DNA from: Doris montereyensis
Lineage: Eukaryota > Mollusca > Gastropoda > Nudibranchia > Dorididae
Length of the DNA: 64,000 nucleotides
Assembly: GCA_037039925.1 (NCBI GenBank)
Contig: JAXRKP010000176.1
Location: forward strand, 221,616-285,615
Direction of reading: 5' to 3'
Shown here: positions 10,509 to 20,230 of the stretch, in pieces
Numbering within the stretch: the stretch's first letter is position 1
Layout: each line of letters begins with the position of its first letter
Translations under genes and position numbers: made by a program
Notes under the pieces: generated by a model
Told to the model about the DNA's origin: nothing
The model's input: only the letters and a program-made list of their open reading frames with translations
Database searches by the model: none

Positions 10509-10990
10509 TTAATTACTAACACAACATAACATTAATGTATGCATATATAAAACAGCAGCTTTGCCCACTGATTTAGGTGTGAAAAAGCATACACAGAGGC
10601 ATTGGTGGATGATTCCAAGATTTGATTGATTTAAATGAAATGGCTTGCCAAAGGTTGATTTGCTGGGAAGTAGTTGAACTTGTGAGACACCTAGATCCAT
10701 CAGCGCATGTCTCATACTCATGAGGTGACCTGCTTAGGCAACAGGTACTTGGGGAAAGTACTGGCTTCTTGTATATTATTAGCATGTAAACTGATGGAGG
10801 ACAAGTTTGCGATTGGTCTTACTCCTCCAGTCCCCATCTTCTGTCAAAGGATCACAACAAAGAGAAGGAAAACAGTGATTCTCATCTGGACATTCTCATT
10901 GATCAATGAGGCCACCTAGTTCTTCAATCTACTCTTGAAGGCCTCTTTCAGGTGAAGAAATCATTGAAGATTTTTCATAGTATTATCTCT
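10509..10990 (-). pseudogene. Unrecognised large TE-like protein, copy 2 (N-terminal/middle part)
   Basis: The minus strand contains MSMRHALMDLGVSQVQLLPS and KSTFGKPFHLNQSNLG (10590-10721). On the plus strand, the DNA from about 10655 to 10960 aligns with 5595-5880; shared words include CCATCAGCGCATG, CAACAGGTAC and AATGAGGCCACCT against GTGAGGCTGCCT. The minus strand is judged to be coding because the protein similarity between copies is in that frame. Stops and shifts are frequent. It shows the family is present at least twice within 10 kb. Confidence 0.5.
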
Positions 10991-11499
10991 TGTATCTTTC
11001 AAATTGTCAGATGTTAGAGAAATTGATATCTGATCATTGTTTAATTCTATTAAATTCAGGAGAAACAACTTTTTCTTCATTCAGCCTATCATATAGATCT
11101 ATCACTGTCGATTGCCTCTCCATCTCTTGGATCTATCACCGCACATTATCTTTTTAATTTAAGCTTAAATCCAATTAAACAGAAGAGTCTGCTTTAAATT
11201 TCAATTTAAAAAGCAACCTAAACTGTACCCTTATCAAACTTTATGCTCTTCTCTCATAGATGCCCCTATTTTGTCATCTGATGTGCCCTACATCTACTTT
11301 CTCAGATAGATTAATTTCTTTATAAAAAACAGAAGGCGATCCTTTTTTATCCTCGTAAACACCACACATTTCCCAGAATTCCTTGGTTCTCCAGAGAATG
11401 TAAAGAAGACATGAACAGAAGAACGAAAACCCAGGAAGTTTAAAAAAAAAAAAAAAAGGATCGGTTGAAGATTGATGGCAAAAAAATTATAAGAAAAAG
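10991..11499. other. No recognisable gene
   Basis: AT-rich sequence with a poly-A run at about 11441-11457. No motif-bearing reading frame seen on either strand. Confidence 0.5.
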
Positions 11500-13015
11500 A
11501 GTAAAGGCCAAGGCAAGATACATACTGTAGCAAGCCAAAAAGAAATCCTGGAAAAGCTATGTTTCCTCTCTAAACTGCAATGCCACCACTAAAACTGTGT
11601 GGAAGGCAATGAGGAAACCCCCCCCCCAAAAAAAAAAACCCCCCAGCTTACTCAAATTCAAATATCCAGTCGATTACTGATGTCAAAGATACGGCAAACT
11701 GCATTGGCCAAACTGTTACACAAAATTATTCCTCTGGGCTTTACTCTTACATTTCCACCAAAAAAAATAAATGAAAAAAACGAAAACAATATGTATAGAC
11801 TTCAGACAAATCAGAACCATGTCATACATTTTCTCCGGGAGAATTAAGGAATGTCCTATCAAAATCAAATGAATCAGCAGCAGGTCCTCAATGTATTTAC
11901 TATATTCTTCACTAATCTTCCAGACCTTTGTCTTTCCATTCTATTTAAAATCTTTAATGAAATGTATACTACCAGCCAAATTCCCCCATCCTGGAAAAGG
12001 CTTCTGTGACTACTATCCCAAAACCTGATCAAAATCGCAATGATACATCCAGTTTATAGACGGATAGTGCAACTACTTGCCTTTGTAAAACATTGTTAAA
12101 AATGGCGATCTTCTTTAGATCTTAGAAAGTCACAACCTTCTAAGTCAAATGCGGCCTTTGAAAGAATTTTGATCACCTTATCCGACTGAAAAGCTTTATT
12201 TTGCAAACAACAAACAAACAAAATAACAGATCCTTGCTGTCTTTTTCATTAGAAAAAAGGCTTACGGCGCATCATGGGAACATGGCATTCTTACAGATTT
12301 TTTTTCGGCCCTGACTTAGTGATCGCCTGTCTGTTTATATCTCTGACTTTCTGTCAAAGCGTCACTTTTAAACTTAAATTAGGATCTACGCTGTCGGAAG
12401 ATTTTTCATGAGAAAATAGATTTCCGCAAGGCAGCATTCTTTCACATTTTCCATGAACTATAAAAATGAATAATATACCATTGTGAAATTACCTCTTTTT
12501 CGTTGAGGATTTTGCAATGTATATTAATGACAAACATTTGCCATTCCTGGAAAGATCCATGCAATTGCATCAAGGTTAATAAATGGGTAGCCAATGACAG
12601 TTTTTAACTTTCTATGTCAAAAACTATGAGTCCATATTCATCAATAAAGAAATTTATGTGCTGAACCTTGTCTTTGTTTAAATAAAATGCCTTTCGAAGT
12701 ATCTAACGAGGCAAACATTTTTGGAGTTATTTTATATAAGACACTACACGCCCAGAGCCTACATACAAATCTAAAAAAAGATTGAATATTCTGCGAGTAG
12801 TGGGTCACAGATGGTAAAAGTGGCATGTTCCAAAGATGTCAGCCCCTTCTTTATGCTTGACTAGATTTCACAGATTTGAAAATTTCGACCAATTTCTGTC
12901 ATGATTTGGCATGAGGAGCGGGACAATGAAGTTAATAATAAGCTTCATGAAACGGTCCCTAAAATAACAGAGATGTCAGAGGTTAGAGTAATACATGTGT
13001 TGGCTGATCGTGGTT
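11500..13015 (+). pseudogene. LINE-A (I/Jockey-like) ORF2 reverse transcriptase, heavily decayed
   Basis: The first 500 bp align with the better LINE-A copy at 41110-41680: GTTTCCTCTCTAAACTGCAA against GTTTCCTCTCTAAATTGTAT, and GTCAAAGATACGGCAAACT against GTTAAAGATACAGCAAACT. Translated pieces in order: QIPPSWKRLL and TIPKPDQNRNDTSSYR (RT start), GASWEHGILTDFF, SVYISDFLSKRHF, FPQGSILSHF (motif B, canonical VPQGSVLS), FVEDFAMYINDKHLPFLERS (the catalytic Y/F-x-DD box with Asp to Glu), LNILRVVGHR, and EERDNEVNNKLHETVPKI near 12915-12970. Many frameshifts and stops. It is the only copy here keeping the middle of RT, which the 40-kb copy lacks. Confidence 0.75.
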
Positions 13016-13385
13016 AAAAAAAATAAAAAGAGAAGAGAGAGAGAGAAAATATAAATAGTTTTCGACAACGCCACCCAATTATTGTGTGAACTGGGACCCG
13101 AGAAGGAGACAAACGAGTGGAAAGGCAAATACAGGCAAGATTTGGATTGTGTGGCTCTACTTTTAATTATGGTACTTTTTAGCTTAATCTGACATTTCCA
13201 TCAACTGGTAATCAATATTCCACAACGCATGCGAATCAATTAATAATATCTGTATCTGTGAATGGTGACAAAATGTGAGTTATTACGTCACAACACGTCC
13301 AAGAGGGGCACCTTTCCACGGACCCATCTCTATCTACTAGGCGGCCTTATCACGCTCTCTTCTCGATATAACTATAACCCTATAT

Positions 13386-13516
13386 CACATGCCCTGCACA
13401 ACCCCTTCTAATATGTCAGAAGTGCTGTACAACATCTATCTCAGTTTATCAGTCATCTCATGCTCTGCACATCCCCTTCTAACCGGTCAGAAGTGTTGTA
13501 CATCTATTTCAGTTTA
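13386..13516. repeat. Tandem duplication, roughly 68-bp unit, two copies
   Basis: The segment from 13386 (ATGCCCTGCACAACCCCTTC) is repeated from 13456 (ATGCTCTGCACATCCCCTTC). Both continue with TCAGAAGTG(C/T)TGTAC and ATCTAT(C/T)TCAGTTTA. The copies differ at a handful of bases. Confidence 0.85.
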
Positions 13517-13550
13517 ACAATTTACCCTCATACAAAAAAAAAAAAAAAAA

Positions 13551-13825
13551 AGACGGGGGTTACGCCAGTAGGACCGTTGAGGGAAAACCGTACACGTTTC
13601 CTAACTAAATCAGTTACTTGCCTGGCGGGAATTTGCCGCCCTCCTAAAGTTTTGTCAATGCACCCGACACTGACTATCCATGCAGCTAACAAGAAAAAGT
13701 CGAGATTACGCCAGTAGGACTAGGACCGTTTAGGGAAAAACTACAACAGTTTCCTAGCTAAATCAGTTACTTGCCTGGCTGGAATTTGTCGCTCCCCAAA
13801 TAGTTCTTGTCACCGCAGCTACTTG
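13551..13825. repeat. Tandem duplication, roughly 146-bp unit, two copies
   Basis: TACGCCAGTAGGA...CCGTT at 13561 recurs at 13706. Both copies continue through AGGGAAAAAC, GTTTCCTA(A/G)CTAAATCAGTT, ACTTGCCTGGC and GGAATTTG(C/T)CG. No coding signal. Regions on both sides (13076-13385 and 13826-14289) show nothing recognisable. Confidence 0.85.
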
Positions 13826-14289
13826 GGACTGGATATTTACACTACATGAACAACTCGTCACTGGGTTTGTAACAGCAAACACGGGTTAATCTTCACCTAT
13901 AACAGCTCACAAATTACGACACATCAATTGCCCAAATCCCAGCAAACCATCTGTTTACTCACAAGGTATAACTCATCTCACGACGATCAGGAAACTCAGG
14001 GAGAGAATTCACCAGTTAACTGCGGATCCATGAAGACGAGCCATTTTCAAAATATTATATGATTAAGCTACGCCATCGGCACATGACATAGCGACCTCAA
14101 TGCCTCTGTGAATAAACTGGTCTCCGATGGTGAAGCATTGGTTTGGAAATACAACCTGGATTTACATGTATCTGCTGTACCGTACCTATTTGGTGCCCAG
14201 TGCCAATCCTATGTAATGTAAGTGTTGAAGGCCGGTTCCATCCTGCACTGAATCATCTGCGTCAGATTTTGTCAGTGTCACAGCAGGGT

Positions 14290-14850
14290 ATCATGCAAAA
14301 CTGTTGTTGCCTGTACTAGTTTCACATGAATTTGGGAATGGTACACTCCAATATTGTGCCACAATGCCAAACACATTTTCAACAATTCTTCATGTTAACC
14401 AGTATCGATGATTATACGTGGCTTGTTCGTTGCTAGTACTTCTTCAGGGTAGGGCCACACAATATAGGCATACCTCTGTCCGAGGAAGGCTTCATCAACT
14501 ACTATTACTGAGGGGTATGAGTCCTGTTCAGTTTTCTTCACTAGTACAAATAACATCATGATTCGGCAGACGTAGGGATTCAGAGCTGAAAGAGCTTTTC
14601 GAAATAAAGGGGCGCCAACTATTCCACCATCATACTGTTTGCCAATGCTCTTGTGTCCACATAAACTGACTTGCAATTTGCATCAACCAAGGCCAAGAAC
14701 ACAAAGAAAATGAATGTTTTTAGTTACAATGAATGGAAGCTGAATTGGCTGGAGGTGTGGACTGTGGTTACTACATATTCGCCGTCCATTGCTTCAATGC
14801 AGTATGGATGATACCATCCCTAAAAACTATGAAAAAAAAGCTTTTGGCGA
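14290..14850 (-). pseudogene. PIF/Harbinger transposase, catalytic DDE core fragment
   Basis: Harbinger DDE transposases cut and paste at TWA targets with a Myb-like partner. The minus strand gives WKIAKSFF (about 14840), YCIEAMDGEYVVTT (first catalytic Asp, as in CIGAxDGKHV), CVLGLVDANCKSVYVD, KSIGKQYDGGIVGAPLFRKA (second Asp region), SYPSVIVVDEAFLGQRYAYI (ADEAF-like third acidic motif) and RRIVENVFGIVAQYWSVPF (the conserved R-x-V-V-E-N-x-F-G box). One frameshift each near 14830, 14690 and 14400. The N-terminal end stops at the TAA that bounds the neighbouring Harbinger element (14872), so the rest of this gene may have been split by that insertion. Confidence 0.85.
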
Positions 14851-14871
14851 TTTTCCACCCCACACGCATAA

Positions 14872-14912
14872 GGGTAGACCCACACCGGCGTCGGGCCCGA
14901 CGGTCAGACCGG
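14872..14912 (+). repeat. Left terminal inverted repeat of Harbinger element
   Basis: 31 of the bases (14880-14910) match the inverse of 16548-16578 perfectly. The outermost 8 bp (GGGTAGAC) match GGCTAGAA with two differences. A GTCGGGCCCGAC palindrome sits inside the repeat. Confidence 0.88.
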
Positions 14913-15395
14913 ACATATTTCCGTGGGAAAAAAATGCAACCCGGCTCATTAGTAGTGTTAGGTAACAAAAAACGACGATCCGCCCACACCGAAACCCGAC
15001 GTCCCGGAGCCGACTTTTAGGAATGAACGTGTTCATTCCACGCCGTCCGTCGGGCGAAAGGGGAGACAATTTTATAGGTTTTTCCTATACAAATCATTTC
15101 CCTTTTCCCGCCACATGTCTATTAATAGCATTTTTGCAAATCTCAAGCGGTGTACTGGAGGATGCATTTCTCAGAACTTGGTCTGTTGACTATGGATGAC
15201 GAAACATTGATTCTTTGCGTACACCATCGATCGTCTATTTACAACAAGAAAGACCCGCTTCATCACAACAGAGACCACACTCATAAGCAGTGGGAAGCTG
15301 TTGCTCAAGATATGAAATGTGAAGATCAGTAGATGTAGGCCTAAATTCATAACACTGTTAATTTTTGCCCTTTATAATCTCACTGTCGTTGGCGC

Positions 15396-15440
15396 TGTTG
15401 ATGTTGTTGTTATTGTTGTTGTTGTTGTTGATTTGTTGTG

Positions 15441-15474
<34 letters not shown>

Positions 15475-15498
15475 ATAATGATGATGATGATGATGAAT
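15396..15498. repeat. Compound trinucleotide microsatellite (GTT, GCT, ATG units)
   Basis: Runs of GTTGTTGTTGTT (15402-15430), GCTGCTGCTGCT (15447-15473) and ATGATGATG (15478-15496), inside the Harbinger element between its transposase remnant and its left end. Confidence 0.95.
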
Positions 15499-15896
15499 TG
15501 CTAAGATTGTGGTGGAGCTATATGTCGTATGATGGTTATGATAATGTACCAATAAGACACAATAGATCAAGTGATTTTGACATGTGTACATGTACTTTAT
15601 TTTTTAAAAGTATTTTAATGTTACATGTCTTTCTTTTTACACTTCACCCACCTCTCTTTCGTCTTCAATGTCTTATTTCTTCTCCGTCCTTTCGACTTTC
15701 CTTCTTTTCTTCCTCCTTTCCATCTTTCATAATCCTACCCCCCCCTACCTACACACCTTTTCCCGAATTGTCCTATCACTCTTTTCTAATGCACAACTAG
15801 CAGACAAACTTGATTCCATTGTAACTTGGTCTATTCGATTTGCATTGAATAAAACTTGGTCAGACTGTTGCTTACATATGCCACAATGCACTCAAA

Positions 15897-16470
15897 TTAA
15901 ATCAAGATGTTAGTTTGCCAGTGTACGCTTCCTGTTGGCGATGTGAAATAGTTCATCAATAAATTTCTGACGGTTTTCCCGTTTCTAGTTTGTCTACCAA
16001 CAGATCTTGCTGTGGTGGCCACAAAAGTTGAATCGGTGTCATTATCACCGACTGTGCCCATTTCTTTTATTCTATCCGGTTCCCTGTTCTGAATATAGTT
16101 GTAAAGGACGCATGTTGCTTTCACAATGTCAGTAGCAAAATCCACCTGGACTTCAATTGGTTTTCTTAAAATCCTCCACATGCTGGACACTCGATTTGCT
16201 TTCTTGCCCTAGAAAGCCAGTAATTGAAAATGATTCCGGCAGATATCTAGCAATTCATGGAATGAACTTGGTTTCATGCGGAAATATTTTTATGAATTGT
16301 TCACTGTCTTGGAGGAGTTGTGGATATATGTGGTGAAACTCACCAAGAGATTTCCGCTTTTGTGTATGAGATGGACCCAAACTCGTCTTGATGAGCTATT
16401 GTGCCTTCGTATCCTTCTTCTTAACCACAGTAATAACAACAATTTTCTTCTCCTGCTACACGCCATTTTC
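15897..16470 (-). pseudogene. HARBI1-like transposase with the catalytic middle deleted
   Basis: Minus strand, N-terminal part: SSRRVWVHLIHKSGNLLVSF, then YFRMKPSSFHELLDIC (about 16260-16420). This is the RxxWVHxxxxxR and YFRM box found before the helix-turn-helix of HARBI1-like proteins. It is followed almost at once by the C-terminal part, RARKANRVSSMWRILRKPIE, VKATCVLYNYIQNREPDRIK and ARSVGRQTRNGKTVRN, ending SPTGSVHWQTN before a stop at 15897. The roughly 150 residues carrying the DDE triad between these parts are absent. It cannot encode an active enzyme, so the element would depend on a transposase supplied in trans. Confidence 0.8.
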
Positions 16471-16545
16471 TACAAATGTCTGTTGTCTGACCGTCAGATT
16501 CCGCTGGCGGTATGGGTGGCACAGCCGGCAAAAAAAACGTCGGGT

Positions 16546-16586
16546 TGGGTCTGACCGTCGGGCCCGACGCCGGTGTGGTTCTAGCC
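16546..16586 (-). repeat. Right terminal inverted repeat of Harbinger element
   Basis: Inverted partner of 14872-14912, reading GGTCTGACCGTCGGGCCCGA onwards on the plus strand and ending CTAGCC before the TAA target duplication. Confidence 0.88.
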
Positions 16587-16979
16587 TAATTCGTATAAAT
16601 TCAACATATCGATACTGAGCTTTTTTTTAATGATATCATTATGACGGGAATGAACTGCTTTATCCACTAGTATGATAGACTAGATTTGTCCCATTTTCGG
16701 CAAAAATGGCATTCTCAGGACCCCCCCCCCCTCCTTAACGTCTACCTTCTTTAAGAAATGCCCTGAAATCACCACAAAGCTTCTTAGCAGGCTAATTTGA
16801 AGCATTAGTAGTGTTAATGTCAGGTCTCTTTCTCTTAACATCTAACCCAGTGCCATCACTCTATGGCAGTTCCAGAATCAGAGTTGTGCTAAACAGCAGA
16901 TATCATCTCACTAGCTTTTGGTGAACAGATACTTTCTTAATTCTAGGAAGTTTCCTGTGGTTCTGTTTTTCTGCCTGCG

Positions 16980-17470
16980 ATTAGTGCGATATCAGTCTCT
17001 TACCTGCTTTCTGCATATGAGAACAAAGGGATGGATCAACTGGACTATAGAGTGGGTCTTCTGTGTGCAAAAAATCTATACAACTGTTAGTGTTATCAAG
17101 GTTTAGACATTTGTACATTATCTAATCTTGTGAATGGTTTGATAAGTCCCTAAATCTATCCTGTTTGTTGTTGGAGTAATAATGTTGTCCATAACACTAA
17201 ATGGTGATTTTACTCTAGGGTCAGTGAATATGGAAAAACATGCCTTAATGAATGACAGGTCCAAAAACTTCATACTGAGTGTTGGAAATGACTGGGCACC
17301 ATTTATCTAATTTCCTTTCAGTTATGCTAGAAACAGTTATGAATGAGACAATTTGTATATAGGATGAGGCTGTTGAAAATGTATCTTTATCATCTTTATT
17401 TGCTATTGTTGGCAAACGATCAAAAGATCCTGAATACCCGAAGAGGCCTTGCTGTGACCTCATAGATTTG
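16980..17470 (-). pseudogene. Degenerate TE-like coding region, family not recognised
   Basis: Minus-strand reading: DRLPTIANKDDKDTFSTASS and WCPVISNTQYEVFGPVI (17245-17463), then FSVMDNIITPTTNRIDLGTY (about 17135-17195), then CIDFLHTEDPLYSPVDPSLC and SHMQKAGKRLISH before a stop near 16985. These last phrases resemble the C-terminal region of repeated TE-like proteins that I recall from marine invertebrates (pattern NI.TP..NR.D..TY.AI followed by F....DP...PV). I cannot name the family. At least two frame changes. 16590-16979 holds only a poly-C run (16721-16732) and nothing else that I can identify. Confidence 0.4.
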
Positions 17471-17884
17471 GATCTATGGTTGATAGGAGAGCCAAATTCT
17501 TGATGTTAATAAGCATCTTAAATTTAAGATACTCACCTGTTTCTCTAAATGCTAACAAAACAGTTTTCTTAATGTCCCTACTACTAGTCATTCAAATATT
17601 CATGGTTAAGGAAACATGACAGAACGTTTTTAAAAACTAAGACTATTTCATCATAAAGCCTATAGACCATTGTTTCTTTTTGTTCAGAGGTAAGAAGGTA
17701 ATTTTTAAAGAGAGTGAGTAAGTATACTGACCATGGTGTTGGCTAATAAAAAGCTGTGCTGTGAGTTGAAAAGTTTCCCTACAACTACAAGTCTCCTTTT
17801 ACTTTCTTTACCTGCTGGAGTAAGCTTCTTATTCCTCAGACTTTGCAAGATAACAATAATTTGGGTCCTCGAATCCTTCATATT

Positions 17885-18200
17885 TCTGTCACTCATGTGA
17901 TTGCCTTTTTAACATTAAACATATTTTAATAGAATGCTCTGATCTGATCGATATACGAAGGAATATTATGCCGAGGGAAGCATTTACAAACTTTCGGAAT
18001 AACGATCTTGAAAATATTTTTGCGTTTCTTAAAAGAAATTGAAGTAGCTTATATTGACAGATCTAGAATATTAATAGGTATTACTTTTTAACACATTGAC
18101 TATATTTTTAAAATATTTACAAATATTTACGAAAACTTTTGATTTTTAAAGTGCTTTATGTTGTGCCTTGACAGTCGTTGGTAATATTAGCCAGCTACGA
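17885..18200 (+). pseudogene. LINE-A 3' fragment (end of ORF2 plus tail)
   Basis: Aligns with 42583-42830: both read through AGTGCTCTGATTTGATCGATAT-type text, GAGGGAAGCATTTACAAACT, TTTGCGTTTCTT/TTTGCGTTTTTG, AAAGAAATTG, GACAGATCTAGAATA and AAAGTGCTTTATGTT. Translated, it gives HVLIECSDLIDIR-like and IFAFLKEIGV-like pieces, the usual end of a LINE protein with RNase H. 5'-truncated. Confidence 0.8.
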
Positions 18201-18235
18201 ACCCTGAGATCACCGCTATGGTGGACAGGGTTACT

Positions 18236-18960
18236 TCAAAGAAACAAACAAACCAAACACGGTGACCAGGACATTTTGGCGTTGCTCGTTGTATGTGTTT
18301 TTTCCTGGTGTAAATAACTTTTCCGTGTAGGGTGGGGTTCAGTCTTTATAACGGAGGATGTGACCACTTCCTCAATTCTGTGTTGGATTTGAATCAGGTG
18401 GAATGGGCTTTGTAGATGGCATTGCAAGTCAAGTGGGAAAAGCCCTGCCCTCCTAAAGGCATGACGCACCATGTTTGTTCTGTCTTTGCAATCATTGTAA
18501 ACGTTTTTGAACTTATGCAAATTACGTTTGTGACTATCTCGTTCATGCTGCGTTGACGCACTGCTTTGGTCCACTTTGCCTTGATGACTGAGAAAAACCC
18601 AACGTCCAACGGCTGACACAAATGCGATGAACGAGCAGGTAAGCAATAATGGATTATCTCGTTTTCATTGCAAATTTTTAGGCTCTCGACTCTCAATGAT
18701 TGGTGAGACACATGCCCACCTACAAATAAGAGAACGGTGTGTTGTTCCGTCTGAGGGATGAATGCGTTTTCCAGCCATTCAGCAAAAAGTTCAGTATTAA
18801 TCAACCCGTTAATTGATTTTGCGATGAATCACTGAAAATGAAAACATTACTTGGCTGGAATCCCATCGAAATCTTGCCTGGGTATATTATAATAAGTGGG
18901 TGGATAAATGACCCTGCCTGCCGCGTTCGGTTTTTGTCCGCCATTGGGTACCTGTCCGGT
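18236..18960 (-). pseudogene. pogo/Tigger-type transposase (DDE_1) fragment
   Basis: The minus strand from 18804 reads INTELFAEWLENAFIPQTEQ, TVLLFVGGHVSHQSLRVESL, NEIIHYCLPARSSHLCQPLD and VGFFSVIKAKWTKAVRQRS. After a frameshift near 18500 come NMVRHAFRRAGLFPLDLQC and LIQIQHRIEE. This matches the DDE_1 core of pogo-like transposases (LLxDGHxSH, then LPxxxSHxxQPLDVGxF). The second catalytic Asp position in the DGHxSH box is Gly (VGGHVSH, near 18715). Upstream (18805-18960) the reading is weak. Tc1/pogo elements target TA; no ends found. Confidence 0.85.
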
Positions 18961-19094
18961 TGGGGGACGTCATAGATCTAGATCTAGGTTGTATCTACAT
19001 CTACAGCAGTCTAGATGTAGATTCTGGATCTAAACTGACCGAGATTTTACCGATAGACTCAGATCTATTCTAGTATTTATTCAATCTTAAATGC

Positions 19095-19330
19095 TTACTT
19101 ACACCAGGAATTCGGGTTGTTTGCAGTGGAAAAAGATTGTTCCGAGTTCGCGGCAGGGATAGTTTCTATCGGCTGCTATAATAATATTACCTTTCTAGAC
19201 TCGAGAAAGTCACGTATGACGCTCGTGTCATTTGTTGTGTACCGTTTTAATATTTTCCCGGTCTTGGATGAACTCATCGATTTCTTTTTCGTTAGACATT
19301 CTCTTGAATGATCTCTTCGACGTCATGAAA
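19095..19330 (-). pseudogene. Crypton-like tyrosine recombinase, N-terminal exon remnant
   Basis: The minus strand starts near 19297 with MSNEKEIDEFIQDRENIKTV, then (after a shift) SVIRDFLESRK, then PIETIPAANSEQSFSTANNP, ending near 19103 at a strong 5' splice donor (GTAAGT). From memory, the pattern (I/D)-x-D-F-I-x-x-x-E-N-x-x-T followed by a short linker and IE-x-I-P begins the core-binding domain of Crypton/KIAA1958-like tyrosine recombinases. The catalytic domain is not seen here. Low-copy Crypton remnants in molluscs are plausible. Alternative: an unrelated short coding remnant. Confidence 0.4.
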
Positions 19331-19989
19331 AGGATGGATCTAGATCTAGGTAGTTTTAGGCGATACGGTAACGATAAGACTTGATTAAGTTTCTATATCA
19401 AGCAGACGGAAACCGGAAGAAAGCAAGGGCTGTAAATTAAATATTTTCAAATATGCCTAATTTTCATAATATGTCTGCCTTTACTCTAATATCAACAAAA
19501 AATATTATGCTTGTAGATTTGCCACTTAATTCTCTATTTGCGTCAATAAAGTGGAGTTCAGCGTGTAGTATAAAATTTAATTTCAAGCTCTCAGTGAAGG
19601 CGACGGTTTGTACGTACCGGTACCCCTATGATTACACTGGTCAAAAACAACAAACATTATTTTTTACTGCTGCATCGAGTTACAGTGGTTTAGGGTGAAT
19701 CGGGGATGCAGATTTCGGAATTGACATCAGTGCATTACGTCTGGTTTATTAAGTACGCAAACCCTCTTTCCTATATTTAAAAAAAAGTTCAACAATGCTA
19801 ATTTTTTAAAGAGCATCTAGCCACTTTGTTCACAATCTAATGCTCTGATTACTGATGCCATTGTGTACTTACTTTATGCTAGCAAACATGCTGGATACAA
19901 TTTTGATTTTAGAAAACGGTCAGAGAAATAAAATTTGAACAAGCTTCTTTGGAAAAGGAGAATATTTTTGCCTTACACAAACAATCAGT

Positions 19990-20230
19990 CATTCCTCTTG
20001 CGGGACCTTCTGGCATGTTTTGTACTAGGATTGTCTCTCTTGATGCTGTAGCAGTAGTTTATCATATGGACATTCCATTTACTTGATACATGTCCTGTCC
20101 TCTAGGGTCTGAAGTTCTTGGTGAAAGAGTTTACAATGTTCACCCCTAACAGTTACAGCTCTAAGTTTGAATGGGAACTCTTCCAAATGGCTTTGCACTA
20201 AGCACATGTTGATGTCATGTTACATTCTAA
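19990..20230 (-). pseudogene. C-terminal fragment of a repeated TE-like protein (HGERFHQDI family)
   Basis: The minus strand gives FKLRAVTVRGEHCKLFHQEL, then in other frames INYCYSIKRDNPSTKHARRS and RKR. This follows the pattern LGxVSxEHGERFHQDIxxME...YCWxLKRDxPxxxHxRxSxxR, which I recall from many repeated invertebrate proteins. Several positions are mutated and there are stops. The superfamily is not assigned. 19331-19989 shows no gene. Confidence 0.4.

Larger units (their letters stand above)
14872..16586 (-). mobile_element. PIF/Harbinger element with terminal inverted repeats and TAA target duplication
   Basis: The left end begins GGGTAGACC at 14872. The right end is ...GGTTCTAGCC ending at 16586. 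Inside these, a 31-bp stretch at 14880-14910 is perfectly inverted at 16548-16578 (outer part CCACACCGGCGTCGGGCCCG). TAA flanks both ends (14869-14871 and 16587-16589), the 3-bp target duplication typical of PIF/Harbinger. The 1715-bp interior has a broken transposase (15897-16470) and a trinucleotide microsatellite. The GC-rich ends contrast with the AT-rich surroundings. Confidence 0.85.

Noticed and set aside
14733..15069. Overlapping frames in both strands near the Harbinger left end
   Set aside because: They span the terminal inverted repeat and its GC-rich neighbourhood and carry no motifs.
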